From assembly GCA_963573305.1 (NCBI GenBank), contig OY754330.1, forward strand, positions 23,625,096-23,689,095: DNA of 64,000 bases, read 5' to 3'. Shown piece by piece: positions 1 to 14,800 of the stretch. How positions within the stretch are numbered: the stretch's first letter is position 1; each line of letters starts with the position of its first letter. The position numbers and the translations under genes were made by a program. Source of the stretch: Pyrrhosoma nymphula (Eukaryota; Arthropoda; Insecta; Odonata; Coenagrionidae). The notes beneath the pieces were generated by a model. That model saw only the letters and a program-made list of their open reading frames with translations, searched no databases and was not told where the DNA came from.

Positions 1-3000
1 TAAAAATTATCCGTCGTCAGGCAATATCATAGGCCAAATAATGGCTTCATTAGAGTCATCACCACTATTGAGGACATAGGTAAATGGGCAAAGTCTTTAT
101 CCAACACAGTCCCCTTTCCTGTGTAAATTGTCGTTGACCACACATATCCAGTTCTCGATTCTCAAAGAACAAATATTTGCCAAATGAAGCTTTTCATAGG
201 CATGAACTGCTGCCACCCCAATCTTCCCTTGTACAAGACCAGGCTCTCGTAGATGGTAACGTCCGTCTCTTGTGTATGGAGTGCCTTGAACTTTTCCTCC
301 AGCTTCTGGCAAATCGGCCATATTTTATTTAGTTTGGTGTTGGGCTGTGTTAGGGGATCAAAATCGTTATTATAGGCAAAATGTAAATATTGACTTATTT
401 TTACGAATCATTGGTTAGACATTATGGGCCGAATGCTCGAACGCTGTTTACCCGTTGCGAGGAGTCATCGTCTATACATCATCTACGGTGACAATGTCTA
501 CCTGCTGCCTCACTTTCGCTTGCTCGAATGCTCTTCTGCTGGTGACTTCTGCGACAATGTCTGCGACAACGACACACAACGTCCAGATTCATTCCACGGC
601 CCGTGAGTTTGTGGCAATGACGGAACAGGTGGTCATAAAACAAAGGAATGTCGCACACCGAATGCATTTTTTTTAAAGATAGACTAACACATTTTTAAAT
701 GATCAATAGCTATTTCAATGTTCACTTCATATTTATTGATTTGAGAATAGTTTTAATAGTAATATGGAGAAAAATTTTACATTGTCTAACATAGGGGGAG
801 GGGGGAATCAAAAATGGTATAAATCGTCTTACGTAATATTTGAACGACCCCCAACCATGTCTGGGGTTCTCCCTCAAATTTTGATGAGCATCGAAGGAAG
901 GGAACATAAATTAAAACAAATTTTCCCCTGCGGGTAAAAGCCTGCATTGATAATATTTGTAGAGAACAATAGGACCTTCACGCTAGACAGGTTATGCTTT
1001 CAATAATTTACATTTTTACTAACAAGAGTAGGGATATTTATGAAGTGAAATTCCAATCATATTGTTATGTGGCAGAGTGAAATTAAAAGGGGCTGATGAA
1101 CGAGAGAGATAAATTACGTGGGGAGTCAAGGCATCTAGGAATTATGAAAAGGGGCTCTCAGAGATTAACGGTAGGACATGAGAATTGTAGTTCAGAGTAT
1201 AAAGACTCCAAATAACCAGAGCATGGGTTGGGAGTTCAGGTACCAATTGCTAAAATACAATGGCCAACTATCAAAGTACAAAATACAACTACAAAATACT
1301 ACCTAAAAAATGGAGAACAGCTGAGGCGATGGTTGTATAGGAAAAGGCTGGCTGGTTATTTATATTTTAAAAGTGATTTTCATCTGATCAGGGTAAATGT
1401 AGATATACCTATATAAAATTACCTCTACCTACTGTTTTACAGCCATAGGTACCTACTTCCATACCCACACAATTTCTTTCTTCATTCAGCATATGAGCAA
1501 CCTGTCATCATCCCAATGATGAGGCCCTATACTTACATATTAGATATATTTCTCCTCTTTCCTCACTATCCTTATACATATCTTGTAATTCTGCATCCCA
1601 TCATCTCTTTATTTTCTTCTCTATTAGATTACACTGTCTACTAATAATGGCATTCAGCAAATTAATCTTCTTGACCACCATGCCCAGACTAATATTTGAT
1701 CTTTTCTCCCCTCATTGAACGTTCTCCAGCGTAATCCGTATTAACATCCAATATGACTCCAATCTAACCTAATCCCCAGGGAACATATTCTTGCAGCATA
1801 TTCTCCCCCTCTATTTAAATTTACCCTCCATATCAGACTATTCCAAATTTACCCACTACTTTACCTCTTTTTCTTAAAGATAGGTACATAATTCCCGTCT
1901 CATTCGCCTGGTTTCACCTCATTCTTTCCTTCCAAAATATGATATAAGAAATACTAACTTTTAACCATGCAATTTAGGCTGATGGAATAACTATATTTAG
2001 AGAAAAACATTCATATTTAAAATTTAATTATTAAATGTGAAAGAAATATACATAAAAATTCAAAAACACTCCAATGAATTTTACACAATTTTTACTTTTG
2101 CAGATGATATAATGTAATAATTTGTATTATGAAAGATTGTTATGGGATTGATAAAATCCTTTTAGAATTTTACAAAATGAGGGAGATCAGTTTTAGGAAG
2201 GTTTCAGTTCACAATATTAGTGGTCAAGTGTTGCCTAAAGCACAATAGCCAAACCAAAGAGTTTTCACTAAATTCAGTTACTGTATTAGGCTGTAAAACT
2301 GTATTTGGCTGCCCACCTCTTGCGATGGGAAGTTAAAGTAACATGATATTGACAATATTCATAAACCTGTCAAGAATTAAAGGGAACATAAGGCTTCCAA
2401 CATGAGATAAAGAGCAATCTTATGGTCATCAGAAAAGACAATTCCTCATTTGGGTATAAATTATATCTGACTATACAATTAAAATTACAATTGAAAGCAC
2501 ATATAATTAGAAGAATTGTCTGTTAATGGTTTGAGACTAATGATATTATATGCCAAGATTAACAAATAATGGAATTAAGGGGGATCCACTGTCGGGTGTT
2601 TAATAGCATTTCTCTCGAAGTTAGTGCTATTTAAATATTAGCGATAAATCTTGCTAGTTGTTACTATCCAATTTAGTGACAGAAATCACAGATAGGCAAG
2701 CATTGCATGCTTAAGAACAGAGACTTCAATAGCATGAGCCTTTGGATTTCTTTAGGTGATTACAATGGAAGTGGAGTAGCATTGATCAACTCAGGAAATT
2801 TTGAGAAGTTTACAATTTCCATAGCAGTGGCATGTGACAACAGTAAATTAAATTTTTATTCTGAGGCTTTCACCAGATCATATACATGTACTATCATAAA
2901 GTTGATTCGGTTTCCTAAAGCACCAATATATGATCTATTACTCATGACATCATACTTCACATAGGTCATTAAAAATGCACTTATTAAATCTCATAGCCAG

Positions 3001-3485
3001 AAATGTTTTAAAAGAACAATTATAATTAGCTACATGAAAAAGAAGTAGGTACCACTCTCCCATTAATGGCTTATGGCAAGTTGGAACTGCGCTGAATTTA
3101 TTTTTTAGTGGACATTAATTGTGGCATTACCAACTTGGGTCCCTATTCAATAATAACGAGAATATGCCTTGTGTAGTAATAAATTATAAGGGTACTGGAC
3201 AAATCATAAGCTTCAGTGAAGAAGCAGCTCATGAGTAAATATGGGATAATTATTTGAAAGTTAAGAGTTACACATATTCTGAATATAAAAAGTGCTCAAG
3301 AATATCACATTAATGTTTGGCATGAGATGAAATACATGCAACAAAATTAGGAGAGGATTATGCTAATAACTCACTGCTCTAACCAAATGAAAAACATCTC
3401 ATGCATCTTTTACATTTATTAAGTAGAAAATTCTTGTTTGTAAAGATTCCTTTCACTTTAACTTGGCCCTTTAATTTTACATATA
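1..3485. other. Non-coding stretch left of the first USP exon
   Basis: AT-rich sequence with no recognisable exon. It is probably intron of the USP20/33 gene whose exons begin at 5576, but this cannot be proved because the upstream exons are outside the window. The longest open frames, for example 97-321 on the minus strand, are short, lack clear splice signals and match no family I know. Confidence 0.5.
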
Positions 3486-4587
3486 CAGTGGAACCTGGTT
3501 AGGACGTTTTTGAAGGGGACACAAAAAATGAACGTGCAAACCAGGAAAAGGTGCTAACGAGGAAAGTAAATATTGTAATTCAGGAAATTCCAATTGGAGG
3601 AGAAATCAAAATAATTACCATTACTTGCGTAAGTTCTAATATTCACACCTTCCTTAATTATTTTCAAGCTTAAAATTAACAAAATAAGTGCTAATTTGTC
3701 AAGCGAATGCAAACTGAATGATAAGTAAGTTTCATAGCTTTCCCAGAAATATAAATACATGAAAATGACATCGCATCGCCTTGATTCATTGATAAAAAGA
3801 GATGGTTTGCCAAGTTATAGATCCTTTCTAAGGTCAAATAGCCCTAAATATAATATTAATTAGTTGTTTTAAAACTGATCAAAAAATTCTAAAACATTGT
3901 ATCATGATTGTATTTACCTAAATTTCTGCAACATCCATTCTTCATATAATACCATTAGATCGATTGTAAGATTGATCGATATATCGATTTATAACAGTTA
4001 AATTGACGTGTTTTTTATTGCGTACATATTTTTAAAATTCAATGCTTTATATTAACTTTAAAAAAATTGTCCAAGGTACTCTGCTTTTTATTTTTTGTAC
4101 TGAGCTCTAGTATTCTCGCATCAAGCTTCGCGTGGAGAGTCAAAGCATCGTCTGCTCCCACAACACTCGTCAAATAACGGCGCATGTACTCCATAGCCTC
4201 GAGCACCTCGAGTGTTTTGGTCAGAGTTGGAGACATAGGAGGTGAATCAGACGCAGTTCCTTGCTCGGCATCATCTTCATTATCTATTTCCATCAACTCA
4301 TGTTCGTGAATCTCATCAATCGACATTGTCTGGAAAACATCAAGATAATCATCGTACTTGCAGTACTCGTCGAAATTCACCTCTCCAGCAATCTGACGCC
4401 ACTCCTCTATAGGAAAATGAGTCAGTTCTGCCTCTTGTGTCGTGTCAACTGTAATGCCGGGCTCCATATGACTAAATCCTGTTGCCTTAAACCAACTGGT
4501 GATGTTTTTCTGTTCACAGAATCCCATGCGTATTTGACGAAGTGCATCGCATGCATAACGCCTATCTTCCCGTCTATCAGGTAAAAA
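3486..4587 (-). mobile_element. Tigger/pogo-like DNA transposon remnant (3' part)
   Basis: The left end at 3486 is preceded by TA and begins CAGTGGAACCTGGTTAGGACG-like, the form of Tigger-type terminal repeats. Transposase sequence on the minus strand runs toward this end, as expected if the terminus is the element's 3' end. No matching right terminus was found, so the element looks 5'-truncated. It lies in non-coding sequence just before the first USP exon. Confidence 0.55.
4039..4587 (-). pseudogene. C-terminal part of a Tigger/pogo-type (CENP-B-like) transposase
   Basis: The frame open from 4797 to 4039 looks like transposase only below about 4587. From there it contains the block NITSWFKATGF, which resembles the conserved linker after the DDE domain of pogo/Tigger transposases, then an acidic stretch, and ends in KKQSTLDNFFKVNIKH, like the (S/T)LDxFFK tail of that family. 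The residues encoded above 4587 do not look like transposase, and an AG splice-acceptor-like dinucleotide sits at the change, so the 252-residue frame is probably a chance extension. The catalytic DDE core is absent. Family assignment is from motif resemblance only. Confidence 0.55.
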
Positions 4588-4797
4588 CAGGGAATGTCTT
4601 ATGAAAGGTGATTGAATTGTTAATTTTAAAGAAAGATATGAATTAAATGATATGGTTAATGACCTACTTATGATAATCAATGGAATTAATGACCTAATGA
4701 TGCTATTCTTAGAAAATTCTTGTGTTGAAACATTGATATTCTTTTCATGATATACCCAAGTCAATTTTTTAACCATACGTACACTCTGATTAACCAT

Positions 4798-5575
4798 TTA
4801 TAATAGATACTCAATGATATCATTACTCATATTATCAATACTCGTGAATAGGGAGGGTCATTGATCTCATAAGGATGCCAATTCTGTGGAAGATAATAAA
4901 GTATATACCTTTTTTAGCTCATGAAATGCTACACGCAATGGGTAATCAACATAATCTAGTCAGCTTAGGATAATGTTGAACTAGAATATTGATCATGTCC
5001 TACGCCAATTTTTAGTGGGTATTATTCAAATTTAAGTTAATTTTTAATTTAACTTCAAAGCAACTGGATCACAGCAACCCCAATTCTCATAAAATTTTAG
5101 AGAAATCAGCACAGAGGGAAACAGGAGTACTTCATGCACACAAAATAATCAATTTTCCTTAGGATTGGGAACTTTTTAACTGTGAAGTTGACATTTAGGC
5201 GGGAGCACTCTTCTGATACGTCCACCCACTTTTGTATCTCAACTCTCTTTAGTCTTAAAGTGTATTACTTGAGTGATAAGTATACCGTATCCTAGAATGA
5301 TGGATCCCCGTATTTATATTGATGTTAAACTTAATTTATATAGATCCCATTAATACCTGGCATTAAAATACATAATCTCTACCGTTAAAACACATACATT
5401 ACACATTACCCTTTACATACACAAAATAACCCACAACAATACCCATTCACTACAGATGTTAAATATTTCTCTTCATGAAGTAGATTTGTTATTTTATTAT
5501 ACTTGTATTAAATTTTTCTAGTGTTTTTGGTACTGCCTTTATTCAGATGTTCATAACTGTGATCTTTAATTTTAG
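4798..5575. other. Non-coding stretch before the USP exon
   Basis: AT-rich sequence ending in the polypyrimidine tract and AG acceptor (5574-5575) of the first USP exon in the window. Nothing else recognised. Confidence 0.5.
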
Positions 5576-5833
5576 GAAATCCTCTGAAGAGGTCAATAGG
5601 CTTCGTCTACGAACTGTGGAATTGATGGAATTGTCAAAGAATGAACCTGGACTGATGGAATTCTATGTTTCCAAGCAATGGGTCAATAGATTCAACACTT
5701 TTGCTGAACCTGGACCAATTGATAATTCAGATTTCCTTTGTGCTCATGGTGGAGTGCATCCCTCTAAAGCTCCTCATGTCTTTGATCTTTGCACACCAAT
5801 TTCGCAGGGTGTCTGGGAATACCTGTATGAAAC
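5576..5833 (+). CDS. Usp20-33: USP20/33 exon: first DUSP domain, N-terminal part
   Basis: The acceptor AG is at 5574-5575 and the donor GTAAGT at 5834. The exon enters with one base completing a split codon and leaves with two bases (AC) of the next. It carries most of DUSP 1, including VSKQWVNRF and AEPGPIDN. Confidence 0.9.
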
Positions 5834-8800
5834 GTAAGTCACATTTACTTAAAGTAATGTGGAAAGTTAATCTAGGATTTATGATATTAAATATTTTGAA
5901 GTGTAGCACACCCAATCCCTGTTTTATAATGTAAATTCTTTTTAGGAAATTCGAGCTCTAATCGAAACATTGCTATTTGAAGCATAAAACTTTGTAAGGA
6001 ATAATGCTATTGTGAATAATTCGTTCCCAAGATTCTGTTGACTGATTTGAAACTATATGATAACTATTTTTAAGGCTGATTCCATGCCAACTCAACCACG
6101 GCCTTGACTTGGCCACCTTGGATTTTTTTTGCTCAAAAAAAGACTATTTACAAAATATTAGCCTTTTATTTTTTCTCAAACTATGTTGAAGATTGAATGC
6201 TTCTTATATCTGAAGTACATGCTAAATGGTGCACCCCAGCTCGGAACTTTGACTCCAATAAATGATGACCTTATGGTTGGGTTTTGAATGACATTTTTGT
6301 AATAAGTAGACAAAAATCTGAGTTTTCTTTTAACTATTGGATACATAGACACTAGGGTGCCCCTTATTTGGCAAAAAAAAAATTTATTGCGAATGTTTTC
6401 GGGCTCACCCCCTAAATATTTTCCATTCGGTCAGGTGTCCTCAAAAACAAAATTTCATCTCAATAGGCCGATATTAACCCGTGCCGACTTGAGCGCAAAG
6501 TTTGAATGTCAGGAATTATAGATTTTTGTAGTTTTAAGTCTGTGAAAAAGTTATTGATACATGTTTAATATGTAACTTTATGTTACAATTTAATACATCT
6601 TCACTCTTTAGACTGCATTATGGTAATAAGAACTTAGAAGATGCAAACTCAGTCTCACAAAAAAACATTTCCACATTCTTTTTGCCACTTTGAAAATTAT
6701 TGGCATTGACACTTTCCCAGCTTTCCCTAAAATGTTTACAAAGTGGTATGTCAGGACTGCTTGTTACATCACATACTTTACATTGAAATACACATCGCTC
6801 AAATACAAGATCATTTATGTGATGATGGCATGGAAAAAAAACTACAATTCCCTGAACAATTTTTGTTCAAGTAAGACGCATGCTCCATTAAAACGTCCAG
6901 ATTTTGATGCAGTTGTGTCACAGCAGAGAATTTGTACAGTGTCTTCTATACCCCAATACCTTAATGCATTCCAAACAGCGTTGGGTTGCCCTTTACCAGG
7001 AGATTTTTGTTATTTTGGAACTCCGATGAACGGCTTACTGTCCCCAAATTTAACAATTGGAAGTCATTCTTCATTTTGGTCGCTGAAATTTAATGCAGGC
7101 AACAGTTTTCCATCCCATTGAACAGTAAGAATTGCAGGTATATCATTCTTGAAAGCAGATTTAAATGTTTCAAAACGTTCTCTTCTCTTCCTCTGACTGA
7201 TTCGTTGAATAGGAGATTTATTAATAGAGTTCTTCGGTATTGTGACTAATGTAAGTGCCTCTGCTTTACCAAGAAGGATGTATACAGATTCTCTTACACT
7301 CAGTTGGCATCTATCCAAAGCAGTCACTAATTTCTTATAATGTGTGATAAAATCTTTCGTGCCATGCCTTGCAGCATTCTGCATTGATGTACTCTCAGAA
7401 GTCACTCCTAAAAGTTTACCAACGTTGATTTCATCGGAACTTGCATGTGCGTTATCTGAATCTTCAGATGATGAAGAAGGAGGAACAGCAGAAGATGTAG
7501 ATGCTGCTCACTGCTTTTCTCTACTTCTAATTTTCTTTTCATCGCCCTTTCTTCTTTATCCGTGAGTATTTGGTATACTCCTGCAAGGTAGCTTTTACGT
7601 CCTGGCTCTCGCTGCCGAAGTAAAAGCATCCTGTCTACTTCCAACTTGATCATTTGATGAGCATTGGCATGTGCAATATCAAAAAGATTGTCCAAATTAT
7701 TTCTAAACTCCTCTTCACGATGCTTAAAAATATTTTCACACTTGATTGTGTATTTTTGCAATTTTGTCCACTACGAATGCAAGTTAATTAGTATTTGTAG
7801 TAAACAATGCTGAATATCTCTTGTCGGAATTTATGCTTTATCCCAAAATATAATGCACTTACGAATCACAAGATTAGCAATTACACTGACAGTTAATTTT
7901 ACCTTTTTATGTTACAAAATAAAACTTCAAGCACTTGTCTATTTGATGGCAATTTATGCCCAGTTATTTGGTGTTTAATATCTCCTATTAAAAACACACT
8001 TTCCCTGGCTCTAGGCAATTGATGTGACATTATGTTAGATGAGCAACCCGAAAACACGTGTGACACGATGGATAACAAATAAAGAACTGACTGCAATGCA
8101 TGTAGTGACAAGCTGAGGCCAGACTCAGCGCTGGGTGGCAAGTCCGGACGAAAAGTTTCTTCATGCGAGTTCACGCTCAAGTCGGCACGGGTTAGAATGC
8201 TCCGATCTCAACAAAATTTTGTATAGGCATGTTTTAGAGTCATTCAAACAAAATTGGAGGGTGAGCGTTCAAAAATTTCGGAGTCGGAAAATAAGGGACA
8301 CCCTAATAGACACATATCCTGAACTCTAAGATGTTTAATTTTATCTTATTTTTCATAATTTAATCCATGTTTTACAGTCTAATAACTCCTTTATTAATTT
8401 TTAGAATGGACTGGCCTGAATTTCATTGGACAGTCATGATGTAGAAATATAAAAGCTTTTATTTGCGTTGTATATCCACGGCAAGATGGCACAACAAAAT
8501 GGAAAGGTGAAAATTTTGCAATTTTTCAGCATGAAGAAAGTGATGTTTGATAAGTCCTTTTAGGTTGAGATATGTAGTTTTTCAGTATTCGAGACTTCGT
8601 CTTTCAAAAACAAAATAAAATCATGGGAATTTTTGTTAAACGCAACCATAATGGTCTGTTATGTGTGTGCCGCCTTTGTAAGTGATGTATTGAAAGGTCA
8701 GGGGTGTGCTTATGCACCACTCACTTGTAAAATTATTTAAGTCTTTGATGACTAGCTGTAAACTATGAACAGGGACCTGCGGAATCTGCTGTTTTTTGCT

Positions 8801-11800
8801 CCTTGTCCCGTCACTATGGGGGTTACTCCATTCACCCTCTTACAAAAACAGCTACAAGATCCATGGTCTCAGAGTATTGTACGTCATGTGGGAGGTTGAT
8901 CTAGCCGGGATTCATGGCCAAGGGATGCACAGGAGGAATAAACATCAAATGAATCATTGGCTGTATGCTGAAAAGTCATATCTTCCTCCTCCCTTACCTC
9001 AACCGGCTGCGTCAGCGGAGAGGCAGGACATGACTCAGGAGAGTGGGGGCTTTTATCATGAATCAAGATATGCCCACAAAGCTATATTTTGGCTGTGTTT
9101 GACCCTTTGGCATGCACAAGATGCTTCGAGATGGTGGGGTGGGACTTATTATAGGGCCCAAGAGTTGGCATGGGGGTCTGCAGAGTCAGCGAGGGATGTA
9201 GCATCGTGACCTAATGTTGAGCGGGTGGGAGGGGGAGGGCACATGAAGGAGCCTGATCTCCTGGAGGGCTGGTAAAGGGGGCTTCACGGGGATGGCTCAT
9301 GCCCACCTGTAGAGTGGGTGGGCATGAGGAGGGAGGGGGGGAACAGAGGGTTACTTGAGGGGGAAAGATGGCCAATGTGGAAGGGAAGCATTTGCTAGCC
9401 TCCCCACTAGTGAGAAAAAAAGCTGATGGGGGAGAGTAAGCTGAGGTTTTGGAGCAACAGAGGGGAAAGCTGGTGAATTTTTCTGGTGGATCATCTCCAA
9501 TCTAAGTTTTTTGAGCATTAACTGGCAGCAAATGATTTCTGTACTAGGAACACTCATCATGGATTTATGTTTTGGAAAAATGGGTAGGAAAAAATGACAG
9601 GGACCATGAGAGGCAAATGCTGGTTGTAGCAATTACTCTCGTGGGTGAGTATATCTGTTCTCGATTAATTTGTTTTTTTTACTGGTAGTTGATAACTCCG
9701 AACTCATGGTAACAGAACCCATTTTTGTCTAATTGGTGTCATATTTTATGTACTAACTATGGCTATGATTCAAAGTGATCCTTTCTGTTGTAGTATTGAA
9801 AAATGAATTATCATCTAAGTAATTCTTATTCAGTGCATAATGTATTCGGCAATTATGATTAATTAGATGTCTTTCCCTGACAAGGAGTGCCTAAAAAAAT
9901 TTGTGAAATGTTATTATTTGTAAAAACGAGTTACTTTTTTGTTGCGACCCAGACCCGAGGTTCATAATTTCATAACTTAGTTATTTCATTATATCACATA
10001 CTGTTACATGCATTTATATACCCTTTTGGCTGAGACCAAAGTTTTCTTCGAAAAATCAAAATTCTGTAATTACAAGTTTCGAAATTTTGAAATTCTATTG
10101 TATTACCAATTTATTGTACATTTTAATCTTAGGCCAATTGATAATGCCTCTGCAATCACTGATCATTTCCAGCTTCTAGTTATATGCCTTAATCATTTTA
10201 TTGGACTTCCTTTGTATTTTCCTTTTTGTAGTCCTTATTAATGAATAAGATGTCATTCTTAATACCTTTGGTTTGAAAATTAAGTTCTCTGCTGAAAGGT
10301 ATGATGTTATCATGAATAGATGAATTAAATGAAGGGGATGGAATTGTATTTTATTTTGTAACATAAGGCTTGTGGTTTTCATTCATGAGCTGGAATGCAT
10401 TCGTAATGGTATGCCTCTTGTGAATTCTCCTCAACTTCTTTTTTTGTTAACATGTTTATTGAGTTTTATTGTTCAATCTTGTAATGGTGGTCACCTCCTT
10501 TTTAAGATTCAATCTACCTCGATGTGTTTTTCAATGTTCATGCTGCTATTATTTGTGGTATTTTCGATTTTCCAGGTTTGGAGGAGGTCCTGCCTGTAAT
10601 AGACTTTATGAATGTTCTATTTGTCGATCTGAACAGGAAGCATTACAGTGTCGAATCGAACAAGAGTTGGAAGAGTTTTTGCAGCTTAAAAAGGACTTTC
10701 AAGTAATTATCTGATATGCCCATTGCTGAATTTAGCTGTTGCTTATATTAGTGCTTCATCACTTCACAAAGATTAAACTTAATACATTTGGGTCTTTTCT
10801 GCAATTCTGTCATTTAGGCTGAAGAGTCACCGATATTAATTTATGCTATAGCTATGAGTTGGTTTCGGCAGTGGCATGGCTTTGTGAAGGGCAAGGAACC
10901 TGAACCTCCTGGTGCTATTGACAATTCATCCATAGTAACCACTAAGAATGGCATTCAAGTTCTCAAAATAGGTGAGATTTTTAAAATTATTGATAGTGTC
11001 TATGAATCATTTAGAACTTATAGGGAAACTAGGAAACCAGCCCTTTAATAAAGGATTATTCATTGTGTTCCTTTTCAGTAACTTTCATTAATCTTGCATA
11101 GATTTTCATATTCACCTTTTTCTTATTTCTTGTACATGTATAGATGTCCATATCCATTACACCACTCTCTTTTGTGGTAGACAATGAGCTTATTTCTCAC
11201 ACTTTTTTCCTAAAATTAAGGCCGGAAATTTTACCTGTGTGCTCTATGGGTATATTTTAAGTTTTATTTAAACTTAATGAAAGAAAATTGGTCCTATTTG
11301 TTTTTAATTGTTTCAAAATGTCTATTCGGGGTATTTTATTTGGAAAATATATCTTCTCCTGAAAATAACTTGCAATAGAGCGAATAACCTTTACTTTGCA
11401 ATTAGTATTTAATTATATTTAATTTATGATGATGATGCCCCACTTTGTGGTACCAAAATATAATAGATATTAATTTATCTCAAAAGGTTGTTGGGTGCCA
11501 GAAATGTACAATGAAAATACGAATTAAGTTATCTCTTGAGTTAATCTCCTTTTATTCTCAAGTAAAGATTTGATTTTATATGCCCGTAGTTTTTCCTAGG
11601 TAGAAATCACCCTTTACAATATAAGATTACACTCTTATTAACATTATGTTCTCACTTGTACATTTCACTTTTTGCCTTTCCGGCCACTGATGATTTCATT
11701 TATCTCAAAGTAATACCCTTCACTCACAAAATATTACCCTTCACACACAAATATTAGCATGCATACAAATTTGGATAACGTCGACCTCTGAAACATATGC

Positions 11801-14800
11801 ATCCCGGAAGAAATCCTGTCGCCAAACAAGCCTCGCTTCTGCGGACGTGGAACGGGTTTCAATTCCCGATGATGTAGTCGATTAGGTGCCAAAGTGTCTC
11901 TCTCGTCTTGCGTCTACTACCACGTGTACTCTCATGATGAACTTTCTTATGGGTGTATTTATCTTCTAAAAACCATACTTAAACTTTCTGTCTAGTCACT
12001 AGCTAAGATTACTTCTTCTTATACTCTTATTAATATTATTACTAGGGATGAGTTGATTCCACTTTTTTCGATTCCAATTCCGATTCTTTCAAATCGATTC
12101 TCGATTCAGTTTCCATTGATTCTTATTCCTAATAACAGGTGGGATATTGATATGTACCAGTAGCGTACGACTATTACTTAAATTCAAGTGCGGGTTGGAA
12201 TAAAATTACAAAGACAATTAAGTCGCTCAAAAAGTGTATTTAACCGCTTCCCTGACGTGCCCGAGTATACTCGGGCACCGAAGACGCAAATTCTGACGTG
12301 CCCGAGTATACTCGGTCAAGTCCGAAAATTTCGTCCCTTTCTTCTCATGCCCGAATATTCTCACCAGCTGCTAGTAGTTCGTTTTTCTGCCATCAGAGGA
12401 ACAGGTTAGGGCTGTAGCTCTCACTAGCCGAGCGGCGCTCTCTTCAAATGTTGATTTCTGATGTTAAAACAATGGTCATTGTTTTGTAATAATTCTAGCA
12501 ATTCGAGGGTCATAATTTTTTTTCTCACTGAAAAGTTATCCTCTCATGGAATTGCATTCACCTTTATTGTCATTGGTAACCATTGATTTATTAACTCCAT
12601 GCATGGTGTTTCTTTTGCGATCTTTTTACGAAATTTACAACTTCAATTTTTGTCATTTATCGATAATTTTTGCAAATTAATGATGTAAAACTTCCGTTTT
12701 TGCATTACGAAAAACTTTATAAATGATTAAATAATTTTTAAATAAGTTATTTTCATTCATATTTCGTCATTCACTCTTCATGAGCATTCAATAACATTTT
12801 TCTTCAACATTTTAGCGGTCATTAAAAAATTGCTATTTCAATTTTGCGCTAATTTTCAGTGCTACGATGAGTTCCACAGTAATTGGAATACAATAGAAAC
12901 TCGAAAATACGAACTTCGAAATTACGAAATTTTGATTTTACGAAGCAAAATATTCGGTCCCGACCAAAAGGGTATCTAAGTGTATGTAACAGTACGCGAT
13001 ATTACGAAATAACAAAGTTTTAAAATTACGAACCTCGGATCTTGGTCCCGGCGTGAAAAAGTTACTCATTTATACGAATAGTGAAGGATCACAGTTACGT
13101 TTCGGCGCTCCTTTTCAGAGTTAAACATCTAATTAATGATCGTCGCCGAATACATTACACACAATGTATTACCTGGACGATATCTCATTTTTCAATGCTT
13201 CAATAGTAAAGGTGTGGTTTTGCTGGGGGCATCCGTCCAGCAGTCGGAAGTCACTGACGTACTCATCCAATGTACAGTAAGCCCTCGACTAACGAACGAG
13301 ATGCGTTCCGAGAACTTGTTCATAAGTTGAAAAACGTTAGACAGGCATCAAAAATTGTAGTTACTATATTTCCTGGCCCATAAGACGCACTTTGTTAGCT
13401 CCAAAATGTGCTCTTAAATTGTTCATTCGTCCTCTAAGACACAAGCTGATTCGCCGGGAAAATACTATGTAGGGATGGTCAGATCGGATCTAAAGATCCG
13501 CGGGTATTACGTTTCTCCGGATACTGAAATCGGATCCTAATTCATTTTTTTAAAAATCGGATCTGGATAAGATAAAAAAATTCACACTGGGGAGTGGATA
13601 CCATTAAAATCGCCCTAAATAACGGTCATCCTGTGTTGCAGCCGATGTAGGAACTAGTTGGAACCATGGAAGTTGGCTGCTGATGCTCTCGAAAGGATGT
13701 CTATAGGATGTCCTCGAAAGGATATCCCAACTAGTGGAAACCAACTGAGAAGTTGGGCGGGTATGGGATAAGTGAAATGTGATACGTTTGGTTCGCCGTC
13801 ATAGCTGATAAGGGACTCCCAACGCCCCTCCCCCCACCCAACTTTTAGAAGCCACCTGTGGAGTTAGGGCGTGGGAAAGGGATGAGTGAAACGTGATACT
13901 TATGATGAAATGTGATGCTGACTTGAGAAAAAATATCACTTTACCACGACCCCCTAACTATGAGCGCTGAGCCGAGGGTGGGGGGAGAGAGAGAGAGGTG
14001 GAGGGGAGAGAAAAGGGCAGGCCAAGGACGCGTAGTCTTTCGCTGGACTGCCGGAAGCGCCAATGCTCGGCACGAATGCCTCTGGAAAAAAGTGCTGGAC
14101 ATCTTTGCTTTACACGACTACAGTAATTGTATTAAACTTGCGTACCAACTTTAGGAGTATCCGCATTGAAAGATGAACGATGCAGCTAGAACTTATATCA
14201 AAGCTCATTTTCGTATCACTTCTCATAGCCGAGTAGCATTTCCGCGAAATGATCGATTTTAGGCAAGTTAACTAATTTTTTCTCCGATGTGGTTGATATG
14301 AAGTACGCACAAGTATGTATCAAGCCCTGTGAAATAAGTTCTAGCAACATCCTTCCTGCGCAAAACGGTGAAAACAGAATTTCTTTATCTATTAGCATGG
14401 CGATGTAAAAGTCAACGGTCTAAAAATGGATTTCCTGGTGTGGTATCCACTTCCAAAAGTGAATGATGCTTCCTATAAAAGGAAGTAAAAACAGATTAGA
14501 GTTCTGATTCTCTCTTCGCATGCGCCGATGCACTACGTTATTTATCCCATTGATGTCACGATGCGTTTCAAAGATCTTTCGGGCGCCACGCAACATAATT
14601 TCAGGTTGTGGAAAAATCATGAAGGAGTGCGAAGTCAACCTCATAGCTACCATCGGGGTAAGGTTACAATTTGAATCGACCGAAATAACGGCTCCCTCGT
14701 TCGAGCATCGGCCGTATCAATCTAGTGTTGGCTGCCGAGGCCCCTGAAAGGAGGTCCAACCCCTCCCCCAATAGATATATCCACCTGGGTAAAAGCGAAA

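Larger units (their letters stand above)
5834..10575 (+). other. USP intron with DNA transposons
   Basis: This 4.7 kb GT-AG intron holds the 1.95 kb DNA transposon at 6353-8305 and a Tigger-like fragment at 9780-10100. Nothing is recognised in 8314-9779, although 8800-9650 is more GC- and G-rich than its surroundings. Confidence 0.7.

Noticed and set aside
97..321. 74-codon minus-strand frame
   Set aside because: No family resemblance, splice signals or neighbours to support it as a gene.
3955..3995. TATCGATA-like sequence as a replication-gene promoter element
   Set aside because: It lies within the Tigger-like remnant, far from any gene start, so a DREF-type role is unsupported.
4587..4797. 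N-terminal part of the 252-residue minus-strand frame as transposase
   Set aside because: Hydrophobic, Ile/Ser-rich sequence unlike the family. Only the part below 4587 shows transposase motifs.
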